Shown: positions 22,700-32,214 of the stretch, in pieces
Position numbering within the stretch: position 1 is the first letter of the stretch
Layout of the letters: each line of letters opens with the position of its first letter
Source of the DNA: Didymella arachidicola
Lineage: Eukaryota; Ascomycota; Dothideomycetes; Pleosporales; Didymellaceae
Length of the DNA stretch: 64,000 nucleotides
Assembly (NCBI GenBank): GCA_016630955.3
Contig: CM050000.1
Coordinates: forward strand, 62,001-126,000
Reading direction: 5' to 3'
Program-made: the position numbers and the translations under genes
Notes under the pieces: generated by a model
Databases searched by the model: none
What the model was told of the DNA's origin: nothing
The model's input: the letters and a program-made list of their open reading frames with translations, nothing else

Positions 22700-23401
22700 A
22701 TGTTGTTTTCATCTCTCTCGCTTGCTGCCATCTTCGCGGCGCTTCCTGTCACTCTCGCGGTCCCTAATATCACTGCAAAGGCACTTCCTGCCGACTGCTC
22801 CTCCTACCCCGCCTACAACGAAGAGACGGGCAATGCAGGACCTTGGATCCTGAACCTCGCGAACAGCGACAACGCAGACATCGAGGGTTGGGGCGACAGC
22901 AGTGTCTACACAGTCGCGAACAGCCCTGCTGGCCCAAGGATGCGCTTCGGCTACGTAGGTTTCCTGGAATCATCTACTCTCCTGTCCCAGAATCACTGAC
23001 CTCTTCAGATGACGATTGTTTCCAATAACCAGTTCGCAAAGACTGCTCTGCAGTGCCAAGACTCTCGTCTCCACGCATACACTGATACCGCACTGACAGC
23101 TGCTGGTGCTCCCACCAAGGTCGCCTGGACGCCGCTGGCCCTCTCTTCGTACCCATACGATGCTAGCCTTCTATACCTCATCGATGGCGATGCGCCGACT
23201 CTCTACGAGCACTACGTCGGTGACGTGAAGCAGGACGGTTACTTCTTGGGCGGCTACAACACTACAACGTGGGGAGTGCAGTGGCAAGAGGCGAGCGGTC
23301 CAGGAAGCTACAATCAGCCTTACTTCTACCTCAGATTGCTGCCTGAGGGGCAGAGCCTGAAGGCCAATGAGACGAAGACTTTTGTCAAGATCAGGTACTA
23401 G
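22700..23401 (+). CDS. Small secreted protein of unknown function (two exons)
   Basis: Exons 22700-22954 and 23009-23401 give 215 aa. The 54 bp intron (gtaggt...tcag) joins RFGY|MTIVSNN in phase. The N-terminus MLFSSLSLAAIFAALPVTLA is a clear signal peptide with likely cleavage after LA. The mature ~195 residues contain only two cysteines (DCSSYP and LQCQDS), enough for one disulfide, and many aromatic residues (DGYFLGGYNTTTWGVQW). NIT, NTT and NET are N-glycosylation sequons. No enzyme motif is visible. The size and lack of a known domain fit an apoplastic effector or a wall-associated protein, but that is inference. The TATA box and clean intron argue for a real gene. Confidence 0.75.
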
Positions 23402-25143
23402 CTTTGACGGCTCCAAGCGGACGACATCGCGTTTTAGTGCGAGTCACTGTCGCCCATTCACTGACAGACCTATGACTGTTGAGGATAGACATCAATAGAC
23501 CAAATGAATGCATATGGTAACGTTTCACGTTCTGCTCCAGAACAGCTCGATGTCTTCTATCGTTCAAACCGTTTGCTACGCCTGAGCTCACTCACGACTA
23601 TGCTTAAACACCCCAGTAATCCAAGGTGGCATAAGATGCTGGGCAACACGTGCCACAAATCGACGACCTGGGTAATATTTGTGATCAGTTTGGGAGTCAC
23701 GGGCTAAGTTTTGCCGAGTGCGCTTCAGTGCAAGTCTTGCAGATTAGATGACTGTGGCTGCGCGGTTTCACACGTTTCCTCGTTCCAAGATGAAGGAGTC
23801 TTTTTTTTTGTCCGACTTCGCAGAAGCACAGAGTGAGCTTTCTGTCGTACACGAAGCGTTACTTTCACGAACGAAACGCGGGACATGGGGAATCAGACAT
23901 AACAAATCAAGATTAGCCAGAACCGAACACAGACCACAGCGCCTCCAATCGACCCGGATCATCGCACGACAACGCGAAGAAGGAAGCTAGAATATCGGAC
24001 GCGGAGCTGCTCGTCAGACTACAACCAATGATGGCGCCTCCGATCTCACTTTCCACTCGCTGAAGCTGCTCAATCCGAGCGATTAGCTGCACATTTTCGT
24101 AGCGCAAGCCACAAGCGCAGCTCCGACATGTTACGAACAAAGCTATCGAAAAGTCGGAGGTCTGGAGAAGTCGACATGAGGCTTTTACCCCACTGCTACC
24201 TCCGACTCTATTGGCTTCTTGTTCGTACCCCGAGTTCTCCCCAGATTGGTGTTTCGGGCTTCTCGGAGACGCTAACAGCTTCCTCAACAACTGGAATTAC
24301 GAACCCAGCGTCCAGTCTTCGAGATTCTTCAGATGGCAGGAAGCTAGTTATCTCCAGACTTGAGGCTCAACAATTGCCAATCCTGCGCGTCTTGAAGTGC
24401 GCCCGAGGATGCGTCAGCAGACCAGCTCGACAATTCAGCCGAAATTCCAGCCCATCAGCGCGCACTACTGTGCTATGTCCCATAAGTTTTGTAGGTGAGT
24501 CTTAGTGGGGGAATAATGTATTAAAATATATTCAGCTTATAATTTGATGGAGCGACATATAGTCAGCTGCTAAAGCAGCTCTGATTAGGCAGCACCAAAC
24601 TTCAGGTTTGGGCCCGCATCCCTAGACGCTGTTCCCCACCTACAAAACTTATGGGACATACCACAGTAAGCTTTCGGGCGCACCTTGACAAAGCTTTTCT
24701 GTGCCGCTTACATGTGCCAAGCAACGCTTAGTACATCTTGGTGCTTGCTAGCCACAGTACGAGTGTTAGTGGTGCCAAACCCCGGACGTTCGCGCCCACA
24801 TCATTGGCGGCACCGACCAAAGGTGCGGGGACGCACGAGTGGGGACGTCACCACACTGAAAGACGACGGCCGCGGGTTGCACAAAACGCCTTATCGACGC
24901 GGGCGTAGCGAATCGAGTCGCTCTAAAGCCGTTTTGAATGCTGCGAGCTCGGGGATAGTGCACTTGGCGACTGGGTCTTGGGGAGGACGTTAAAAGCTGG
25001 GCTGTTCCCCAGATTTGAGGGGTATCGCCAGCTGCTTCTCTGACGCAGACGATCGGCTCCCTTCGCGCAGGGTCTGTTATTGACGGCTATCTTTGGCTCA
25101 GCTTAACCTTTTTATCGACTTACAACGCTTGCCTGTCCCCAAG
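23402..25143. other. Intergenic region containing a MITE
   Basis: 1.7 kb between the secreted protein and the JEN1-like transporter. Apart from the 199 bp MITE at 24468-24666 (separate entry), I see only short ORFs without family resemblance. Confidence 0.4.
24468..24666. mobile_element. MITE with ~30 bp terminal inverted repeats and TA target duplication (Tc1/mariner type)
   Basis: The left end CTGTGCTATGTCCCATAAG... continues TTTTGTAGGTG to 24497. The right end is its reverse complement (CACCTACAAAACTTATGGG... from 24637), with one mismatch six bases from the tip. TA dinucleotides flank both ends (24466-24467 and 24667-24668). At 199 bp it has no coding capacity. TA duplication and the TIR start fit the Tc1/mariner-pogo superfamily. 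Its TIRs do not match the pogo elements A-G in this window, so its autonomous partner must lie elsewhere. Confidence 0.85.
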
Positions 25144-26736
25144 ATGGCGGACGAGAAGTATGGCGCTGAGCAGCGCGAATACACCAGCCCACCGATGCAG
25201 GAGAAGATGAGCGCTGGTCGCTACATGGTGACCCGTATCACCACCCTCAAGCCTGCTATGGCTAAGGTGCAGAACCCCATCGCCCTGTTGAGGCTTCTGA
25301 ATCTCCAACAATGGATGTTCTTCCTAGTCGCATTCTTTGCTTGGTCGTGGGATGCATTCGACTTCTTCACTGTATCGCTCACGGTTGAGGATCTTGCTGA
25401 ATCCTTCGGTAAGACCAAGAAGGGTATGTATAAGGATTTGTGAGCTCGAATCCAAGTCTAAGCAGTTCATAGACATCACCTGGGGCATCACTCTTGTGCT
25501 CATGCTGCGTTCAGTCGGCAGTATTATTTTCGGTCTGGCTGCCGACCGTTACGGACGCAAGTGGCCATTTATTGTGAACAACGTACTGTTCATTGTGTTA
25601 GAACTGGGTACTGGATTTTGCTCGACTTACAACCAATTCCTCGGCGTGCGAGCCTTGTTCGGTATCGCCATGGGTGGACTCTACGGCAACGCTGCCGCGA
25701 CTGGTAAGCGCCTAGCAGCGTTTGAAAAGACACACGATTCTGACACGCTACAGCTCTTGAAGACTGCCCCGAAGCCGCACGCGGTATCATCTCCGGTATG
25801 CTCCAGCAGGGCTACGCCTTTGGCTATCTCCTTGCTACCGTCTTCGCCCGCGCCTTCGTCAACACCGTCGGCCACGGCTGGCGCCCCCTCTTCTGGTTCG
25901 GCGCCGGACCGCCCGTCCTGATCATCCTATTCCGTCTCTGTCTCCCCGAGACTCAGGCCTATCAAGAGCGCAAGCGCATCCGCGAAGAAGAGCCCAATGC
26001 AGCCAAGATGTTTGTCCAAGAGGGGAAGCACGCACTGAAGAAGCACTGGATCTTACTCGTCTACATGGTGCTCCTGATGGCTGGTTTCAACTTCATGTCT
26101 CACGGCAGTCAGGACCTGTATCCCACGATGCTGACCAACCAATACAACTTCTCCGCCAACCGCGTCACCGTCACTCAGGTCGTTGCGAATCTCGGTGCAA
26201 TGACGGGCGGCACGCTCGTCGGATACAGCTCCTCGATCTTTGGTCGCAGGATCAGTATCATCGTCATGTGTGTCATTGGCGGCGCGTTGTTGTATCCGTA
26301 CACATTCACGAGCAGCAACGCTGTGATTGCTGCGGCGTTCTTCCAACAGTTCTGCGTCCAGGGCGCATGGGGTGTGATCCCTGTTCATCTCATGGAGCTC
26401 TCGCCCGGTTCGTTCAGGACCTTCGTCGTCGGTACAAGTTACCAGCTCGGTAACCTGGTTTCGTCAGCTTCTTCCACCATCGAGGCTACTATCGGTGAAA
26501 GGTTCCCGCTGCCACCCAAGGGTAAGGTCGCGCGCTACCAGTATGGCCTGGTTATCTGTATCTTCATGGGCTGCGTGTATGCGTATGTTATCTTGCTCAC
26601 GTTCCTCGGACCGGAGTACTGCGGCAGGAACTTCGACGTCGCTGCGGATGAGGATATGGCTGCTGTCACCGGCGTGGACCACAAGCTTAGAAACTACAGT
26701 GTTGATGAAGACGAACGCAGGGAGGTGCAGGTTTAA
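25144..26736 (+). CDS. JEN1-like monocarboxylate/proton symporter, MFS (three exons)
   Basis: Exons 25144-25423, 25473-25703 and 25754-26736 give 497 aa. Introns are 49 and 50 bp (gtatgt...atag and gtaagc...acag), and both joins restore frame: KTKK|DITWGITL and NAAAT|ALEDCPEAARG. About 12 membrane helices are predicted by eye from the hydrophobic pattern. MFS signature loops are visible: GLAADRYGRKWP between helices 2 and 3, and GYSSSIFGRR in the second half. The sequence WDAFDFFTVSLTVEDLA near helix 1 and the ALEDCPEAARG segment are typical of carboxylic-acid transporter (JEN1) homologues, which import lactate or pyruvate with H+ across the plasma membrane. The exact substrate is not readable. 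Such genes are usually glucose-repressed, but no Mig1/CreA sites were confirmed here. Confidence 0.88.
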
Positions 26737-27550
26737 GCTCTTTTCTCTGAGCAAGCAGATGTACTATGCGCTGGACAGCTTGGATCACATCGTAGTATGA
26801 CAATATATGTTACAAATTGCGAGTATAGAATCGCGTGCACACGAACCTGGTGTTGTTATTTTTTGCTCAGATTCGCGCAGTCTACACAGGGAGCATGTCT
26901 CCTGTCTCAGTCTGGGAGGTGTTTCGGAAGTCCTGTTGCTGAATTCGCTTTTCGTGGGTACGCGGTAGTGACAAGCAGAGCTCCACGTACCGATTCCAGC
27001 ATCAGTTCGGGCTCTCGGGACTTGACGCATGTCAACGACAGCCTGATTATCTTACACCCAGGTGGGATTCTCGTGCCCTTGTGAGTGTTTCCGCGCTATC
27101 TGCGGTGAGTATGCTGCAACACTTCAGCTTGAAACTTGAAACATTTGCCAGGAAGAAACCAGCACAATAAGGATGTGTGCGAAAAGTTTTGGCTACTTAG
27201 CAGGAGCTTTAAGGTTGTTGATGTACTTGCCCTAGAGAGATTGCTCAAGCGGTCCGACACACCCAAACGAACTCCTTAGTAACTCTGTTCTGCGACCATT
27301 CCCATCGTGTTCTTTATGCCGCCTCAGAAGCTGGATAAGGCCAATCAACGCCAGAATATATGCAGGTCTCCAAAGACTGCCAAGACCTGTTGCGAAGTGA
27401 TAGGTCCTTTGAAGACTAATTTCTGTTGTAAAGGTAACAAAAAGGTTTCTGTGCCCCACCATCCCGAGGTCCACCCTTCCAAAACAAAATAGCACCTGAG
27501 CCAACATCTCGCCTAATAATAACGGGGATATTCACGAGGGATCAGAATGG

Positions 27551-27557
27551 AAAAAAA
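27551..27557 (-). terminator. RNA polymerase III terminator of tRNA-Asn
   Basis: On the minus strand, a run of seven T begins about nine bases downstream of the tRNA 3' end, the standard Pol III stop signal. Confidence 0.7.
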
Positions 27558-27566
27558 GATTGTCAT

Positions 27567-27660
27567 CTCCCCCGGAAAGGCTCGAACTTTCAACCTCCTG
27601 ATGTGCCATCAAGCGGAATGGATAACAGTCAGACGCGCTAGCCAATTGCGCCACGGAGGA
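27567..27660 (-). tRNA. tRNA-Asn(GTT) with a ~20 nt intron
   Basis: The minus strand folds as a tRNA. The acceptor stem TCCTCCG pairs with CGGGGGA (one T-G pair). The D-arm contains GGCGCAATTGGCTAGCGC (A-box-like). The anticodon stem TCTGA pairs with TCAGG. The T-arm GAAAG-TTCGAGC-CTTTC contains the B box. The anticodon loop reads CTGTTA, anticodon GTT (Asn), followed directly by a ~20 nt intron starting one base 3' of the anticodon, the canonical position. The discriminator base is G. Confidence 0.92.
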
Positions 27661-30600
27661 TTAGCAGTTGAAGGCTGCTGTGAGCAATTGTACCATCATT
27701 TGATGTCTTCATGAAAGCTTCCATAAGTAAATAATAATATATTATTAGTACATATCTGTGCAGCCGGTATTGCAGCGTCAAGCCTGCTCAATTTTTCCCT
27801 CGGCAATTAGGAAAGTGGGGTCGGGCCGGGCTGGAGATTTCTGGTGCGGCTGACTGCAAGCCCTCTCCGGAGTGTAGTCCATGACGCTTTACAACCGCTT
27901 TGTAACCAGCGTTGGCTTACCACTCAATCTGAAGATGAGAATCATAGGCCACATTCGGCACCATATCTATGCATTAGTGGTATGCTCTCTAGCCAGTCTC
28001 AAATGTACCTTTAGGACGACCAACGTGGTATGACGCTTCTCCTTTCCAACCTCCTTCGAAACCACCCACGGAGGTACAGTCATAACGGAGACGGTATTGC
28101 ACGACTTGATTCTGATAACATGATGCTGAGGGCCTCTTTCGGATCCGCCAGTCAGCTGATAAGGCCGCAGACAGGGAATGATATGTGAGCAGTCATTAGT
28201 AATGAGTACCTGCCAGAGATTCCGCTTGAGACGCTATAGCGCTATCTGCGCTACAGAAGTGACCAATTTCGAAAGGTCTTTGAAGCGCTTTACGAGGGGG
28301 CACTTGTACATTGCGATGAAAGGCCTTTGAGTTGGCGATTCTTCGCCGTTGTCAGACTATAGAACAAATGCAAGAAAATAGGGAGAGAATCCTCCACTCT
28401 AGCCCGTTAAATCAAATGAGCCCGTTCCTTTCTGGCCTCACATCAACTAGATGTCGAGTGTACTTTTTCTGCTGCACGGAAGCGATTCGGCTGAGATCCA
28501 TCACCCGTATAATGACGATGTGGGTTGCCTCCAAAAAGATGCAAGCATTCTAAACAATCTTTGGAGTAGTTGAAACGAGACGTCTATCTATATATGTTCT
28601 CTCTCTTCTCGCACCAAAAGTCACTATTCTTGCCGGTAGCCTTCACTGCTCTGATGGGTCTAACGCTTATAAGCTAGAGGTTTTGTTGAATCTTGATACC
28701 GGGCTGGCGGCTACATATGTGCAATAATCGATTGCGGTTTAACATCTTCTAGAATCCACAACGTGACTCGATCTTTTCTTCGTCGAAGCGATTGGGCTCC
28801 CTTTTGGCGCCTGTAGTCGAGTTCGATCAATCGCGAGCTCAATTTGCTTGGTTTCAAAGACGAATAGAGAATAGGCATCGACATGTTGGAAATCATTTGT
28901 GGTCCATACAGTGGCTAGACATGTCCTCTCTTACAGAAATCACTTATCTTCCCCTCTTCCCACCAGTGTATAAATCCAGTTCCCGAGGATGGCTTTGACT
29001 CTTCTATCTTATCATCTAGTCGATTTAGCTGGGACTTTTTCGTTTTCTTTCAGCGCACCTTTTCGACATTTCTAACGCAATCTCGTCTAGACAACGAGTT
29101 GGTTTGAGCTCTGTCTGCACACGCTTGACGACGACCTCGTCGTTATTTGCTTCAGAGATGGTTCCCTTGACTGAGGAAGGGGTCTTGAAGATGAGAGGCT
29201 GGAGAGGACTTGAAGATTGGAAGGTGGAAGGGTCGGGGATTTTGCAAAGCGAGAGCTGCATCTGACCAAGACAGTCAAGAGACACCATGCAAGTATCTGA
29301 GGCTCAATCACTCAAGCCCACGAGGCTCACCACTCAGGTGCTTCAAATATTCTTGCAATTTGAAGTATACGCGCCTACTCAATCGAGTCATAGTCCGAAA
29401 CATATACCCCTTTACAGTACAAATAAGTTTGGATGCAAATGGAGTATTTACCTAATACCTGTCACGACTTGCATCGATTATGGAGCGGTGATGCTGCGGA
29501 TTTGTTGCGCGGTAAAGATCATGTTTACAGTTACTTTGCCCTTCCAGATTTTCTAGCTGCAGAACGCAAACGTACGTCTGCACAGTCATGTCAGGCCAGA
29601 GAAAAGTAGTGTTGCGCCAGAAAAGACCGGCGTAGATCAGGCTGAGGCCAATGTGCTCTTCTGTCTCGTGTTCAGTACTCCATTAAGCCCGCCATTGGAG
29701 TGTTGTCACCTCGTCCCTCCCTAACCCCTCACTCCTGATAGACTCACAATCACGATTTTAGTGTCTCTACAAAGTTTCCAAGCAGAGCAATGCGTAATTG
29801 AATGCGGATAGCTTGTGATGACTAGGAGGGGGGCTTCCATCTTGCATACCGCGGCGAAGCACGCTCCAATAGGATAGATGAGTTCCGCCAAGAAGCCTCT
29901 CAGGGGAGGGAAGTGCCGAGAGTCGATCGTTGCTGTGGCAATCAAACACAAGATCGTCTGATGCGGCTAGACATGAGAATTTTATTGAGAGGCGATGCGG
30001 ACGATCAAGTGAAGAACGCTCTCGAGAAGAACGATAGGCTAAGATGGTTCAAGAAGTCTAGGAGATATAACAACAAGCGCAAAAGGGAGAAGACTACACA
30101 GAAAAGTAATTCACGTCCGTAAGTGCAGCCAGCATACCTGTACAAAGTATGTCACGAGCGTTAATTTGAGCAGAAGCAATCAGAAGACACCTGCGCACAA
30201 TGCCCACCGCCGTAGGAAGAAGCGTCTCGAAGATTGAGTCAAGGCTACCAGAAAAGTCGTGAAAATAGCGCATCGGCACATAGAGACTGCAATACCAACC
30301 ACGAGAATGAAGTCGAAGGATGCGATGCGAAGGCCGATGCTGAAGTCGCGAAGCCAGTATACTCCTCCATACCGACGTATATACCAGCGGGAAGATTGGA
30401 GAGAAGTGAGATAAACATGAGTTCCGTGACTTTGTGAGACAGTGGTGTTTTGCAGAACCCCGGTACTAGGTCCTGAGCCTGGAGCCGCATCGGGTGATAT
30501 CCAATCCTTGATCTAGAGGCAACAAGAACGGTACTAGGGATTCCTCTGATGGCTGTGGTATAAGTGGCTTACTTGGCAGCTCCTTTCTTCTAATTCATCA

Positions 30601-30947
30601 TCTATCTCCCTCTCATTCTTGGGCTCTGTGATTTCCCAGTAGACAAAGTAACTCGTCACTGAGAAGAGATATCATCAATCATGATGTTCGATTACAATGA
30701 TCTGCCAATGGATGTGTCCAGCTTAAGAGCTCGTGAAGGCACAGACGGGAACTTGTATAAGAGAGAAGAATTTTTGATAAGGAGGATATTGATTGGGGTA
30801 GATTCTAACTCGCACTGGTGTGGCAAGGCAAGCTTATCGGACATAGCCGGATCAGAGCTCGGATTGACCTTTAATCGAGAATCGCTGTCAAGCTGCTGTC
30901 AGTCCAGTTGGACTATTCTTTCTAGATAACCTCTTTGCCTCGGTGAA

Positions 30948-32064
30948 TCAGGCCCAGGGCTTGATAACGATCTTCTTACCACTCACACCATTGTGTACAG
31001 CATCCAGGCCAGTTTCGACCTTGTCGAGACCTCCCAAGACCTCCGGTGGAACTCCCTTGATGGCACCGCTCTTTATACCTTGCTCCGTTCCGCGTTCTCC
31101 GGTGCATCAGTAGACATTTGGTAAAACTGGGCGGTGACACCGTCAGAAAAAGCCTCGGTTGCTAGCCAGGCTGGAGGCAGCAGCGTTACTATGTTAGCTT
31201 TGGTCACCAGCTGGCCTTCCGGTGCCAAGATTTTCAGAATAGTAGACACAGACGATTTGAGCGAGATCTTGTCGAGCCAATAGTCAATAGGGAAGAGCTG
31301 GCGAATAGAATCAATAGTCGCTGGATCATTGTGATCAAAGATGTGGTCAGCGCCGAGGTATCTGAGCAGGTCAAAGTTGTGTTTCGAGCTTGTGGGGATG
31401 ACAGTATATCCGGCTTGCTTAGCGTAAGAGATGGCAAGGGAGCCCATAGCAGACGACCCGCCCCAGATGAGGATCTTCTTGCCTTGCTTGCGTGTTGGCA
31501 GGGGCGATGCTGGGACCGTTGGCCAGTGCAGGTTCAAAAACCGCTTGCCAAACAGAACTCCTAGAGGTGTATATGAGCCCAGTGTGACAGCTTTGTCGTA
31601 GTCAACGTCACCGATCTAATCGTGCTTAATATCAGAAAAGCCCTGGTTCATAGTGCCGAGAGCTCACCTCCACAACTTGAGATGCAGAGACGATCGCAAA
31701 GCGTTGCAGACCTCCATAGCGTGCCTGCTTGAGCACAAATATTTGCGTCCCACTGACGATCCTCTGCCCAAGTCCGATGTCGGTCACACCAAAGCCTAAT
31801 GCCTCGACGGTGCCCGCTACTGGACTGCCTAAGACGGTCGGATATTCCAGGAACAGCATAGCTTGTTTGGCGACTTTTGTATCTGCAGGCTGGATGCCGC
31901 ACGCTTGCACCTGCTGACGTCAGCCTCGGGTATGAGAAATTAACAGATGAGCAGCTAGGGTATACCTCAATCAGTACCTCGCCCTCTCCAGGCTTCGGAA
32001 TCTCAGTATCGCGAACGACAACTACCCCCTTCTCAGATTCGAGGAAGGCTGCCCTGTTGCCCAT
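30948..32064 (-). pseudogene. Zinc-binding alcohol dehydrogenase-like (MDR) oxidoreductase, frameshifted near the 3' end
   Basis: Exons on the minus strand: 32064-31966, 31910-31668 and 31615 onward, with clean ~50 bp introns. The protein begins MGNRAAFLESEKGVVVV and has the GroES-like domain (VLIE|VQACGIQPADTK...YPTVLGSPVAGTV) and a Rossmann motif (ILIWGGSSAMGSLAISYAKQAG). It resembles fungal trans-enoyl-reductase/MDR proteins that lack the full catalytic zinc set. At about 31085 the frame ends ERSKV-stop, but one base over it resumes GIKSGAIKGVPPEVLGGLDK and runs to a normal end at 30948 (SGKKIVIKPWA). Family members usually have about 15 more residues here, so a small deletion plus frameshift is likely. 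It could be a true pseudogene or a sequencing error. The substrate is unknown. Confidence 0.7.
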
Positions 32065-32214
32065 TATGATGGGCGAAGTACTCTAGCCACTCCTGTACTG
32101 TATGCCTTCAAGGTTCAAAAAGTCTCTCATTTGAGAGGGTTTGAAGGGTTATCCACTTCGAACGATGCACCAAGAATTGCTGTTGATATAGACCTCGCGT
32201 ACGGTCTGGCGATA

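Larger units (their letters stand above)
26737..30947. other. 4.2 kb gene-poor stretch with one tRNA
   Basis: Apart from tRNA-Asn at 27567-27660, I can support no gene. Small ORFs (up to ~90 codons) occur on both strands. The minus strand at about 30100-30490 has coding-like hydrophobic fragments in shifting frames that could be remains of a membrane-protein gene. The composition is more AT-rich than the left-hand genes, compatible with decayed sequence. Confidence 0.35.
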
